Assembly: GCA_913047675.1 (NCBI GenBank)
Contig: CAJWTO010000011.1
Coordinates: forward strand, 1-33,179
Source of the DNA: an uncultured Pseudomonadota bacterium
GTDB lineage: Bacteria; Pseudomonadota; Gammaproteobacteria; Ga0077536
Reading direction: 5' to 3'
Length of the DNA stretch: 33,179 bases
Within the stretch, counting starts at the first letter, position 1. Each line of letters opens with the position of its first letter. Below the pieces are notes generated by a model that was not told the origin of the DNA, ran no database searches, and was given only the letters and a program-made list of their open reading frames with translations. The position numbers and the translations under genes are program-made. Shown in pieces: positions 8,113-16,722 of this stretch.

Positions 8113-8496
8113 TTAGTGTATTGTTCCCAAAAAAGACGTCATTAATTTTTCTAGCTAAGGCTCCAGGATTTGCTCAAGTTTAAATTAAAATCTTACAGCA
8201 ACACAGTTATGATACTGCACATTTATACACATTTGCTTGATATATAGAAGAGTAAAGGATTAGTTAGGACCCGTAATCACTAAGAAGCTATCACATTGAT
8301 ATATAAGTATATGTTTATTATGGATATTTTTTATTTTGACTAAAAATTGACCAATCTAACAGTCGACCAGTGAAATAACGACAAATAATTCATATTTATG
8401 AGACTTTTGAACAAGGTTATCCACAGAAATTGTGGGTAAAATTAAGCAATTCAGTTTTTTCTCTGCTTAGGCTTTAAAGTAAGTTCAGACACGGTG
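8113..8496. other. AT-rich intergenic region with DnaA-box-like sites
   Basis: This is the only gap over 300 bp. GC content is about 30 percent, falling to about 20 percent at 8281-8340. It contains TTATACACA (8223-8231), TTATCCACA (8417-8425) and an inverted near match TGTGGGTAA (8431-8439). The last two form a 9-bp dyad around GAAAT. No ORF is supported here. It must contain the promoter for dctQM and the 3' end of the rsmA transcript. A replication-related or DnaA-regulated function is possible but unproven. Confidence 0.45.
8417..8439. promoter_or_regulatory. Inverted pair of DnaA-box-like 9-mers
   Basis: TTATCCACA is identical to the high-affinity E. coli DnaA box. Five bases later TGTGGGTAA is the reverse complement of TTACCCACA, one mismatch from the box. 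The same sequence could fold as a 9-bp RNA hairpin (one G-U) near the end of the rsmA transcript, but no T-run follows on that strand. Confidence 0.45.
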
Positions 8497-9297
8497 TTAG
8501 TGACCTAAAGCTTCTAGCGTCTTGAGTGCTAGCCTCTCGTACTCTGTTATGGTCAAATCCTCAGCGCGACTTTTCGGATCTATTTCCGCCTGCTTGATGA
8601 CGTCACTAGGTATAAGAGATTTCAAGGAATTAGTAAGAGTTTTTCTGCGAGTAGCGAAAGCTAGCCTCACAATCTTTTCGAAATACACATCAATTTCCGG
8701 ATTCTTTGTATTATTGATTGGTTGAAATCGGACAACTGCAGATTGCACTTTTGGTTGCGGACAAAACGAGGCGGCACTCACCTCAAATTTATAGCTGATA
8801 TGGGCCTGTCTTTGGGCCATAATTGACAATCGGCCGTACGAGCGAGCACCCGCTTTGGCGGTTAGACGCAATGCCACCTCTTTTTGCAGCATGAAGATCA
8901 TTTCTGACCAAAGTGACCTGAGCGTCACTAAGTTCATTATCAAAGGAGTCGCTATGTTATACGGAAGATTTCCTATTATTTTCCATGCGGTCGATCGTTC
9001 CCGGAGAATTTCTAGGTCGAAATTCATTATATCCGAGTTGTGCAACTCGAAGTTTGGAATATCTGCATAGTGTTCTACCAAGCTTCTGGCAAGATCACGG
9101 TCCACTTCTATTGCCGTAATCGCAGCTTTTGTGCGAACAAGTAGATCTGTAAGAGCTCCCGTACCCGGCCCTATTTCAATTATATGATCTGTATGCTGGG
9201 GCTTGATTAATTGAATAATCTGCGCCACAACATAGTCGTCGATTAAAAAGTTTTGCCCCAAGCGTTTTTTCGCTCTGGGAATTGCTAGTCGTTTCAA
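8497..9297 (-). CDS. rsmA: 16S rRNA (adenine(1518)-N6/adenine(1519)-N6)-dimethyltransferase RsmA (KsgA)
   Basis: 266 aa. KsgA dimethylates two adjacent adenines in the 3' hairpin of 16S rRNA. It opens with RAKKRLGQNFLID, has the SAM motif IEIGPGTGALTDLL near residue 41, the catalytic NLPYNIATPLI, and FCPQPKVQSAVVRF. The start is a TTG (9295-9297) that overlaps the pdxA stop as TTGA, with no obvious ribosome-binding site, so translational coupling to pdxA is likely. In E. coli, apaG follows directly; here a 384-bp gap and a TRAP gene follow instead. Confidence 0.95.
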   Translation of the reverse strand: MKRLAIPRAKKRLGQNFLIDDYVVAQIIQLIKPQHTDHIIEIGPGTGALTDLLVRTKAAITAIEVDRDLARSLVEHYADIPNFELHNSDIMNFDLEILRERSTAWKIIGNLPYNIATPLIMNLVTLRSLWSEMIFMLQKEVALRLTAKAGARSYGRLSIMAQRQAHISYKFEVSAASFCPQPKVQSAVVRFQPINNTKNPEIDVYFEKIVRLAFATRRKTLTNSLKSLIPSDVIKQAEIDPKSRAEDLTITEYERLALKTLEALGH

Positions 9298-10313
9298 GAG
9301 ATTTTACTGATATTAATCGCAAGTTCGAGTGCCGCTTCGACACTACCGGAATCTACATTCCCGGAGCCAGCGATATCGAGGGCAGTGCCATGATCGACCG
9401 AACTCCTGATTATGGGAAGCCCCAGAGTGAGGTTGACGCTACTACCAAATCCAATAGTCTTTAGCGCAACCAGCCCTTGATCATGGTACATGGCAACTAT
9501 GGCGTCGTACTCTTTCCTAGCTGCATCTGTAAACGCGCTATCCGCAGACACAGGACCATTCACGATAATGTCTTTCAAACGAAGCTTTTCTAGGGCCGGC
9601 TTAATTATACTTTCTTCTTCTTGTCCTAGGTGTCCACCTTCTCCAGCATGCGGATTAAGGCCGCAGATTTGAATACGCGGATTTCGGATGCCGAACTTTC
9701 CAATCAACTCTCGATGTACAATTTCAACAACTTCTACTATTTTTCTTTGATTGATTTGACTCGGGACTTTGGAAAGGGGGATGTGGGTCGTGAGCAGTAC
9801 TACCCTCAATGTGTCTGATGTAAGCATCATTACGGGTAGGGGGGCGTTTAATCGTTCAGCAATATATTCGGTGTGACCTGTGAACGAGATTCCAGCATTG
9901 TTAATGATTTCTTTATTTATCGGGCCGGTAACCATTGCATCTAGCTTACCGCTTACGCAGTTATCTACCGCTTTGTCTAAGCATTCGAGAACATAAGGGC
10001 CATTTAATGGATCGGGAGTCCCTACACAAGTCGGATTAGGACACGTACTGGCTATTAGTTGGATATAGCCAGGAGGCACTTTGACCGCCTGATTAGCATC
10101 GCGTATTTCGATGATTTTTATTTGCTGGCCAATGGCTGATGCCCGAGCAGAAATCACTTCAGGATCAGCAAAAAAAACTATAGTCTCTTCTCGCGGGCGA
10201 GTTACCAAAGAAAGCGCCAGATCCGGACCAACGCCTGCAGGTTCTCCAGTAGTGAACGCTATTTTAGTAACTTTTTTCTCTTTTTCATTTTCTGTATTCG
10301 ACATAGGCTTCAT
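9294..10313 (-). CDS. pdxA: 4-hydroxythreonine-4-phosphate dehydrogenase (PdxA)
   Basis: 339 aa. PdxA oxidises 4-phosphohydroxy-L-threonine in the deoxyxylulose-5-phosphate-dependent vitamin B6 pathway. Motifs are TTGEPAGVGPDLALSL at the start, TGPINKEIINNAGISFTGHT with metal and substrate ligands, CGLNPHAGEGG, YHDQGLVALK and a C-terminal VDHGTALDIAG. Two ATGs are possible, at 10313 and 10304; the first has AAGG 10 nt upstream. Either start overlaps the end of surA (stop at 10285), and the 3' end overlaps rsmA, so the genes form one tightly coupled unit. Confidence 0.95.
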   Translation of the reverse strand: MKPMSNTENEKEKKVTKIAFTTGEPAGVGPDLALSLVTRPREETIVFFADPEVISARASAIGQQIKIIEIRDANQAVKVPPGYIQLIASTCPNPTCVGTPDPLNGPYVLECLDKAVDNCVSGKLDAMVTGPINKEIINNAGISFTGHTEYIAERLNAPLPVMMLTSDTLRVVLLTTHIPLSKVPSQINQRKIVEVVEIVHRELIGKFGIRNPRIQICGLNPHAGEGGHLGQEEESIIKPALEKLRLKDIIVNGPVSADSAFTDAARKEYDAIVAMYHDQGLVALKTIGFGSSVNLTLGLPIIRSSVDHGTALDIAGSGNVDSGSVEAALELAINISKIS

Positions 10314-11613
10314 CTCGCAGTCGCCTTAACCAAAATTGCCGCCGTTCGTCTAGTTTTTGTTGGCGGATAGCGCGCCTCGCCCGGTCATGTTTTATTTCCT
10401 CGGAACCATCAAACATTCTCTTTTCCACTACCTGTAATATGTGAAAGCCAAATTCTGATTCAAACGGTGGACTAATTACACCGACTTCAATAGCAGTCAT
10501 TATCTCATCGAATTCAGGCACCATCTGACCTTCATTAACCCAGCCGAGATCTCCACCTTGAAGCGCAGAGGTTCGATCGTCAGAATTATTTTTAGCCATA
10601 TCTGCAAAAATCACATCTCCGTCAATTTCTAACCGCATTTTAAGCTGATTAATTCTATTGAGAGCCTGTGTTTCGGTGACAAGTGCGTTGGGTTTGATCA
10701 ATATATGCCGAGTCTTATATTGTGGAATCATAAAGTCTTCGATACTTCTCTTTTCGGTGAGCTCGATAATATGATAGCCACTCGGGTTGGTTATGATCCC
10801 ACTATGCTCTCCTACTGACAACGTGCTGACGGAGTCAGCAAAAAGGCTAGGGATCTCGGTTCCTTTTCGCCATCCCAGATCTCCACCCTCGAGAGCTTGT
10901 TGCCCATCAGAAACACTAATTGCGACGTCTGCAAAAGGAGTTCCTAACTCTATGACATTATGCGCTTCTGTGGCCTTATCTCGAGCTATCTTCCGTTCAC
11001 TATCAGTCGCACCGCTCGGAGTCGAAATCAAAATATGAGATATACGGTACTCTTGATCATCTGCCGCCGCAGACTCATTGCGGAGGTAGTTCTGTATTTC
11101 CGACTCTCGGACTCGCACGCGATCGTCCACCTGAGACTTTCTGAGCTTGGAGATCAATATCTCTTGTCTTATTTGATCTCTAAACACGTCAAATTCATAA
11201 TTTTCTGAAGCTAGTATTTCTTTGAACTGCGGGAGAGATAGATTATTTTGCTCCGCCATATCAGAAATAGCTAACGCTAAGGCATCCTCAGTTACTTCAA
11301 TTTTGTTTTCGCTTGCCACCTGTAGTTGAATTTTTTCCAGCACTAGACGCTCAAGAACCTGTCTTTCTAATACTGAATTAGGAGGCATTCGAGTACCTTG
11401 CTGTTCAATTTGGAATTTCACTTTGTCCATTTGGCTGGCAAGTTCACTTTCCATAACCACATCTTGCTCAGCTACAACGATTATTTTATCGAGCTCTTCT
11501 GCACCGGCGTTAGCTGTCGAGCAAAGCATAATGAGCGTAACCGTTGTTAGGAGATTACGTCGGTTGATTAATTTAATCTCTAGTAAGCGAAAAATTTGAA
11601 ATTTATTAAACAT
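10285..11613 (-). CDS. surA: Periplasmic peptidyl-prolyl isomerase chaperone SurA
   Basis: 442 aa. SurA escorts outer-membrane beta-barrel proteins such as LptD across the periplasm to the BAM complex. It has a signal sequence (LLTTVTLIMLCSTANA, cleavage before GAEELDK), an N-terminal chaperone domain with LERQVLERLVLEKIQLQ, and two parvulin domains beginning EYRISHILIS (about 200) and KTRHILIKP (about 305). Each parvulin domain contains a GGDLGW element. It follows lptD by 95 bp and overlaps pdxA, as in E. coli. Location next to lptD fits joint outer-membrane assembly. Confidence 0.96.
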   Translation of the reverse strand: MFNKFQIFRLLEIKLINRRNLLTTVTLIMLCSTANAGAEELDKIIVVAEQDVVMESELASQMDKVKFQIEQQGTRMPPNSVLERQVLERLVLEKIQLQVASENKIEVTEDALALAISDMAEQNNLSLPQFKEILASENYEFDVFRDQIRQEILISKLRKSQVDDRVRVRESEIQNYLRNESAAADDQEYRISHILISTPSGATDSERKIARDKATEAHNVIELGTPFADVAISVSDGQQALEGGDLGWRKGTEIPSLFADSVSTLSVGEHSGIITNPSGYHIIELTEKRSIEDFMIPQYKTRHILIKPNALVTETQALNRINQLKMRLEIDGDVIFADMAKNNSDDRTSALQGGDLGWVNEGQMVPEFDEIMTAIEVGVISPPFESEFGFHILQVVEKRMFDGSEEIKHDRARRAIRQQKLDERRQFWLRRLRDEAYVEYRK

Positions 11614-11649
11614 ATGCGCGCTTTAATTAATTTGTATACGAATTATAGA

Positions 11650-11668
11650 CTAAAATTACGAATTTTAG
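11650..11668. other. AT-rich palindrome between lptD and surA
   Basis: CTAAAATT-ACG-AATTTTAG is a perfect 8-bp stem with a 3-nt loop in the 95-bp lptD-surA spacer. It could be a weak terminator, an RNA stability element or an operator for surA. It is AT-only apart from the end pair and loop, so the fold would be weak. Confidence 0.35.
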
Positions 11669-11708
11669 ACATTTGGTTTCGGTATGCAAATCTATTTTGA
11701 GACTTAGG

Positions 11709-14039
11709 TCAAAATTGGCTGGTCGCTTCGGGCAAATAGCGTGTTGTCAGAGGGTCCCGCCCTTTCCCGAGGCCGCCTAATCCCCTGAGTCGTACCTGTA
11801 TAAAGACACCTGTTACGTATTCTGACTGTCCGCTCGCTTTATTTCCATTCAAGTATCTCTGACCGATCACCCGAAGACCCCAACAGCAACTTTCGTATTC
11901 CAAGCCGCCGAATGCCTCAATTGTTTTCTTTTCTTCTATCGAGTAACTCCAGAGTCCGATAATAGACGTATCTGGTAGCGAATTGATCGGTAAGCGGAAC
12001 ACCGCATCGGTCTGTTTGATATTATCTAAATTTTTGTGCGGCGCTCTGGTAAATCTATAAGCAATTTTAGCAAGCGTATTACTATTTGGTGCATAGTCTA
12101 GAGAAATCGCTTTACGCTCAAAGTTTGTTTGTTTGGGATTCCACACAAAGGAACCTTTAATAGTTAGGTCTGGTTGAGGATTTAGGTCAAAACCTCCAAA
12201 CAAACTGGACAATGTATTTTTAGAGTAAGTTTGATTTGGCAAACTGATTTCTCTTTTCTCTAAGTGGAATACTTGCCCGAGATTGAATGCGAGAAATTGG
12301 CGTCCAGTTTCTTTGCTAGTAATTCGCGAGTTAATACCAGCGCTTATGCGGTTGGCATCGCCGATTCTATCTCCTCCAAAACCAGAGATCCCTCCCGAGA
12401 ATCGATTAGGCAGATACATTGTGTGAGGATTTATGTCCATCGTACCAGTATCAAAAACGGGCAGATTATCTTGGTTAACTTTTGGTATATAAACGTAGTA
12501 AATACGTGGCTCTAAGGTTTGGAAAAGATTAAACCCCATTAGAGAAAAGTCTCTTTCAGCGAATAACGTCGCGTCTAATGTTATTACAGGAACGGTACGG
12601 GACTCATCTTCATAAATCGAAGCGGGATCATCATTAAAGTATTCGGTATGGGAGATCATAAATTTAGGAGTTACCTTAATGAATGATTTGCTATAGTCGT
12701 AGGAGATAGAGGGAGCAACTGTAGTTCTTATACTGGTTAGGCTGTCGTCTCGGTTAAAGTAAGTAAAATCGGCTTCAAAATTAGGTTGCAACGCGAATAC
12801 TTTAGGTAAGTTTTTTTTCCTAAATTCAATTTTTGGCAATAGTTGGTACGGCTTCGCTCCAGCGGGGAGGCTTCGGTTAACACTCTGGTATGCTTGCGTT
12901 AGCGCTGAGACATAATAAGACGCATTTTCGTAAACAAATTCTGCTTTTCTATCCATAAAACTCTGGGAAGATTGGCCAATCGTTGTGCCGAAATCTTGAA
13001 AATATTGATCATCCGAAAGATTCGAAAAGAGAATATCGATTCGTCCCTTATTTTCAAATATCCGGTGATGATGTTCTGCTCTGATATAAGATCGATCTTG
13101 CTTATCTTTGATTTTATCTCTTACTAAATACTCCACGTCTATAGAACCCGCGTAGTCGTGGTTTAGGTACCTATACTCGGTGTCTACTAGTACGCCTCTG
13201 TCTTGCATAAAGCGAGGGGCAATTGTTGCATCTTGAGTCGGTGCAATATTCCAGTAATAGGGCACTTGCGTATCGAAGCCTGATTCATTACTCGTGCCAA
13301 AAATAGGTGCTAAGAATCCCGATTTTCTTTTTTGACTAGTAGGGAAATTAATATACGGCATGTAAAAGACCGGGATATCGCGAAAACGGATGATGGCGTT
13401 GCTGGCTGAAGCGCGTTCATTGTTATGGTCAATTCTGATAGCACTTGCATTCAGTTTCCAAGTTTCATTAGATACCGGGCAAGTGGTGTACTTAACGTTT
13501 TTTAAAATACTTATCTCATTTGCAGAGTCGTGTTCAATGACCGCAGCTTTTCCGCGCCCCAGACTTTCATTCAACCAATACTGACCATCATTCAGTCTGG
13601 CAGTCTCGTTCAGAGAGTTAAAATGAAGGCTGTCTCCAGACCAAATAGCTCCTTTACTCCAAAGATGAGCACGACCTTCCGCATCATAAAGTCCTGTATT
13701 TTTATCGTAGGTGATGACTTCAGCACGTATAGCTTGGAGACCTTTAATAACCTCTACATTGCCATGGAATTGACTGCGCCCGGATTCGACAATTCGAGAG
13801 TTATCTGCACGAATTTCAGTGCTTTCGAGATCGATTCCTGGATCTGCATGCATAGGCCTATCAGGAACAAGTTGATTATTAGGGCAAAAACTCCAGGCAC
13901 TATTAGTCTCAGATCCCGCAGCAGTGACTACTTGCGAAGCAGAAAGTATAGCTGCGAGAACGGAAACAGCGAGTATTCTCAGATTGACGCCTCGTTTGCA
14001 AAAATAGCTTGGAAGTTTAACTTTCTTATCCTTATTCAG
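11709..14039 (-). CDS. lptD: LPS-assembly protein LptD (probable CTG start)
   Basis: LptD is the outer-membrane beta-barrel that inserts lipopolysaccharide with LptE. The first ATG of the track (13853) begins at MHADPGIDLEST, after the place where a signal peptide should be. Translating upstream in frame gives a clear signal peptide (VNLRILAVSVLAAILSASQ) and the segment SAWSFCPNNQLVPDRP, with the N-terminal cysteine expected for LptD disulfides. The frame stays open to a TAA at 14091-14093 with no ATG, GTG or TTG. The best start is CTG at 14037-14039 (about 776 aa, close to E. coli's 784). Later features are the OstA-like domain (IRADNSRI...GNVEV), a CCW cysteine pair, and strand-rich barrel sequence. 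A sequence error is the alternative. Confidence 0.88.
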   Translation of the reverse strand: MNKDKKVKLPSYFCKRGVNLRILAVSVLAAILSASQVVTAAGSETNSAWSFCPNNQLVPDRPMHADPGIDLESTEIRADNSRIVESGRSQFHGNVEVIKGLQAIRAEVITYDKNTGLYDAEGRAHLWSKGAIWSGDSLHFNSLNETARLNDGQYWLNESLGRGKAAVIEHDSANEISILKNVKYTTCPVSNETWKLNASAIRIDHNNERASASNAIIRFRDIPVFYMPYINFPTSQKRKSGFLAPIFGTSNESGFDTQVPYYWNIAPTQDATIAPRFMQDRGVLVDTEYRYLNHDYAGSIDVEYLVRDKIKDKQDRSYIRAEHHHRIFENKGRIDILFSNLSDDQYFQDFGTTIGQSSQSFMDRKAEFVYENASYYVSALTQAYQSVNRSLPAGAKPYQLLPKIEFRKKNLPKVFALQPNFEADFTYFNRDDSLTSIRTTVAPSISYDYSKSFIKVTPKFMISHTEYFNDDPASIYEDESRTVPVITLDATLFAERDFSLMGFNLFQTLEPRIYYVYIPKVNQDNLPVFDTGTMDINPHTMYLPNRFSGGISGFGGDRIGDANRISAGINSRITSKETGRQFLAFNLGQVFHLEKREISLPNQTYSKNTLSSLFGGFDLNPQPDLTIKGSFVWNPKQTNFERKAISLDYAPNSNTLAKIAYRFTRAPHKNLDNIKQTDAVFRLPINSLPDTSIIGLWSYSIEEKKTIEAFGGLEYESCCWGLRVIGQRYLNGNKASGQSEYVTGVFIQVRLRGLGGLGKGRDPLTTRYLPEATSQF

Positions 14040-14139
14040 TTTTAAAAACTTACTGTAAAAATCGCACAGATTACACTCAGCTTCAACACGTTATTTACAC
14101 TATCTGCGAGGTGCTTACTTTGGGTCCGGTACTAAGCCC

Positions 14140-14742
14140 TTAGAGCGTCGATTTAGTTCCGTTATTTATATGAGCTGAAATCTTTTTAATTTTCCCATCC
14201 GCTGTGGGGGAGAGCAAAATTTCAAGTCTATCTTCGTTGTTCAAGGGTAAGAGTTCCGCGAGTCTATATGCTACCCATGCAGCATCGTCTAGGTGCCAAG
14301 GCTTAGGGGGTGCTATTTCTGCCAAACTTTCCAGGACTTCGGACAAAAGCTTGGATAAACGAGAAAGTTCAAACTCGGACGTCCCATCGTCTTGACTTGT
14401 TATTACCGGATCGATTGTTGCAACATTTAATCCGTCTTTCCGCTGTTCACTCTGAACAACCTCAAATAAAGAAGTACCTTTGGCAACTATATGCAATAGG
14501 CCATCTTCGCCTTGATCAAAAGTTTCTATATGGGCAAGGGTACCTACTTTATGAAAACTAACAGGACCTCGAGTTTCCCTCCCCGATTTCATGAGTACTA
14601 CTCCAAATTCCTTTTTCTCTCGTAGGCATGCACTGACCATGTCTATATATCGTGGCTCAAATATTTTGAGAGGCAAGATACTGTCTGGGAATAACACTAA
14701 ATTCAACGGAAAAATTGGTACTTCATTAGGTGCGAATATCAT
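14140..14742 (-). CDS. Stand-alone LON substrate-binding (LON N-terminal domain) protein
   Basis: 200 aa consisting of a LON N-terminal domain without the AAA+ ATPase or protease domains. The opening VPIFPLNLVLFPDSILPLKIFEPRYIDM is the family signature, followed by FGVVLMKSG, VGTLAHIETFD, and a helical C-terminal half (DDAAWVAYRLAELLPL...RLEILLS). Such proteins are widespread in proteobacteria, and their function is not established. The ATG overlaps the mpl stop as ATGA, so it is probably translated with mpl. It is not Lon protease itself. Confidence 0.88.
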   Translation of the reverse strand: MIFAPNEVPIFPLNLVLFPDSILPLKIFEPRYIDMVSACLREKKEFGVVLMKSGRETRGPVSFHKVGTLAHIETFDQGEDGLLHIVAKGTSLFEVVQSEQRKDGLNVATIDPVITSQDDGTSEFELSRLSKLLSEVLESLAEIAPPKPWHLDDAAWVAYRLAELLPLNNEDRLEILLSPTADGKIKKISAHINNGTKSTL

Positions 14743-16106
14743 ATTGTCTCAATTACCTCAATTTGTTGAATGATTCGAGTGGGTAGATTTTCCGAGGCCC
14801 CATTGCTCATGATAATCACACTATCTCCTTTTTCTGCTATATCAGCGACTTTTTGCACTATTACCTCAGATTCTTCCGCAATAACTACGTTAGATAAAGT
14901 TTTTAGAGCATCTGCTAAGTCCCATTTTAAATCTGTCGGCTTCAAGACTAGAATTAGATCGGCGCTTTCAAGAGCTGCGGCCAATGCAGATTTATGCACT
15001 CCCATAACCATTGTGTTCGACCGGAGTTCAAGTACTGCTATCAATTTCTTAGTATTTACATACTTTTTTATGGCAGTGAGCGACGAAGCTATAGCCGACG
15101 GATGGTGTGCAAAATCATCATAGACACGAATAGCGCGAGGTGTTCCGATAAGCTGTAACCTTCTACTAGCATTAGCAAATAATGGAAGTTGATTGATTGT
15201 ATGTTGTAAATCCTTTGTGACTAACGCGAGAGCTCCTAAGGCCGCAGCAACATTCCAGGCATTATGTAATCCAAGTAGAGGTGTAGGGACTTTGAAAACG
15301 GTGCCGTCTCTGGTGGTTAGTGTTATTTTTTTTTCTGACAACTCTTCGAAATTGACCATCCAAGTATCAGATTGTTTCGAACCAAATGTTTCCGTTTTTG
15401 ACCAGCACCCTAATTTTATTAGCTGTTCTATCTCGGTATAGTCTGATGGAAATACGATCACCGAGTCGGCTGACATCGTTCTTATAAGATGATGAAATTG
15501 TCTGATGATATCTTGGAGGGAATCAAATATATCCGCATGGTCATACTCTAAATTGTTGATAATGAGGATATTCGGCTGGTAGTGTATAAATTTTGATCTT
15601 TTATCGAAAAAAGCAGTATCGTATTCGTCTGCTTCTATTATGAAGTAGTCTGATTGCCCTAATCGAGCACAAACGTCGAAGTTTTCGGGGACACCTCCGA
15701 TAAGGAAGCCTGGTTTTAGTCCGGCGCTTTCGAATAGCCACGCAACAAGGCTCGATACGGTTGTCTTACCATGAGTCCCGGCGACAGCTATTACAAAACG
15801 GTCCTGCAGAATATTATTTTTTAGCCACTCTGGTCCAGAAATATAGGGTATCCGATTACTGAGCACATATTCGACTGCCAGGTTGCCTCTCGAAAGGGCG
15901 TTCCCAATCACTACTAGGTCAGGACGGTCATCAAAGACGCTAACGTCGTACCCTTCAGCTACTTTGATACCTAGTTCATCAAGAATATCGCTCATAGGAG
16001 GATAAATCTTGTTGTCACTACCGGTTACTTTGTGCCCTTTTGCTTTTGCTAAGGTGGCTATCCCTGCCATAAAAGTCCCACCGACACCTAGAATATGAAT
16101 GTGCAT
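14739..16106 (-). CDS. mpl: UDP-N-acetylmuramate:L-alanyl-gamma-D-glutamyl-meso-diaminopimelate ligase (Mpl)
   Basis: 455 aa, murein-recycling ligase that joins recovered tripeptide to UDP-MurNAc in the cytoplasm. It starts MHIHILGVGGTFMAGIATLA (Mur ligase N-terminal Rossmann fold) and has the ATP P-loop AVAGTHGKTTVSSLV (about 105-120), EADEYDTAFFDKRSKF, NNLEYDHADIFDS and the C-terminal domain marker VYDDFAHHPSAIASSL. EADEYDTAFFDKRSKF and the HHP motif separate Mpl from MurC. It overlaps the LON-domain gene by 4 bp and lies 11 bp downstream of an unknown membrane-protein gene, so the three probably form an operon. Confidence 0.95.
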   Translation of the reverse strand: MHIHILGVGGTFMAGIATLAKAKGHKVTGSDNKIYPPMSDILDELGIKVAEGYDVSVFDDRPDLVVIGNALSRGNLAVEYVLSNRIPYISGPEWLKNNILQDRFVIAVAGTHGKTTVSSLVAWLFESAGLKPGFLIGGVPENFDVCARLGQSDYFIIEADEYDTAFFDKRSKFIHYQPNILIINNLEYDHADIFDSLQDIIRQFHHLIRTMSADSVIVFPSDYTEIEQLIKLGCWSKTETFGSKQSDTWMVNFEELSEKKITLTTRDGTVFKVPTPLLGLHNAWNVAAALGALALVTKDLQHTINQLPLFANASRRLQLIGTPRAIRVYDDFAHHPSAIASSLTAIKKYVNTKKLIAVLELRSNTMVMGVHKSALAAALESADLILVLKPTDLKWDLADALKTLSNVVIAEESEVIVQKVADIAEKGDSVIIMSNGASENLPTRIIQQIEVIETI

Positions 16107-16117
16107 AAATTAGCTCA

Positions 16118-16627
16118 CTAGACCGCTATCTTAGAATAAAAGAAGGTGAGTATTTGCCATAGGCAAAAAGCATATCCGATCGCTATTAAAAAGGCTCGAC
16201 CAAATCCGATCTCCATAGAGTGGGTTAAGACTTTTGCCGTTGCACTAAGATTCCAAATCAGGATTGCAGGCCGAAAAATAATGAGAAGGCTAGGAGGCAA
16301 TACTACGATTAACAGGTACGCGAAAATACCTATGATCGCTCCTACACCCATCAACGCCGAGAGCGTTTTGCTTAACCGCTCATGCTTCTTTGAGTAAAGT
16401 AAAATAGTTGCAGTTAAAACGATTAAAGTCAGACACTCGAGGAGGGACAGTACAGCTGCTAGAGAAATTTTTTCATAATTTAGATTTATCAACAAACTGA
16501 CGAAAAAATTCGCCGAAAGTGACGCCAAGAATATGTTTCTTGAGCCCTTTAGAGTTTCTGGGGAAGCCTTCAAGCAAGCTATCTCCCAAAAGATACCGAT
16601 AGTTTTCAATGAGAAAATTTTAACCAC
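16118..16627 (-). CDS. Unknown integral membrane protein, four membrane segments
   Basis: 169 aa. I do not recognise the family. After an N-terminal hydrophilic stretch (about 1-28) there are four hydrophobic segments, near residues 31-46, 56-77, 91-122 and 143-166, with the motif IWNLSATAKVLTHSMEIGFGR between the third and fourth. There is no signal peptide cleavage site. The start is GTG with a weak ribosome-binding site. It lies between ispG and mpl on the same strand, 11 bp from mpl, which suggests an envelope-related role but proves nothing. A Yip1-like four-helix protein is a possible guess only. Confidence 0.7.
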   Translation of the reverse strand: MVKIFSLKTIGIFWEIACLKASPETLKGSRNIFLASLSANFFVSLLINLNYEKISLAAVLSLLECLTLIVLTATILLYSKKHERLSKTLSALMGVGAIIGIFAYLLIVVLPPSLLIIFRPAILIWNLSATAKVLTHSMEIGFGRAFLIAIGYAFCLWQILTFFYSKIAV

Positions 16628-16722
16628 ATGTTTCTGAAACAGTTTTCTAATAGATAAGTCATTCTTATTTGACGTATCCTACAATTCATTCTCACTATTT
16701 ATTCTAGCTATCGTAAAGCTTT

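Noticed and set aside
13530-14045. 171-aa ORF antisense to the lptD 5' region
   Set aside because: It is opposite the conserved LptD N-terminus and signal peptide, so it is a shadow frame rather than a competing gene.
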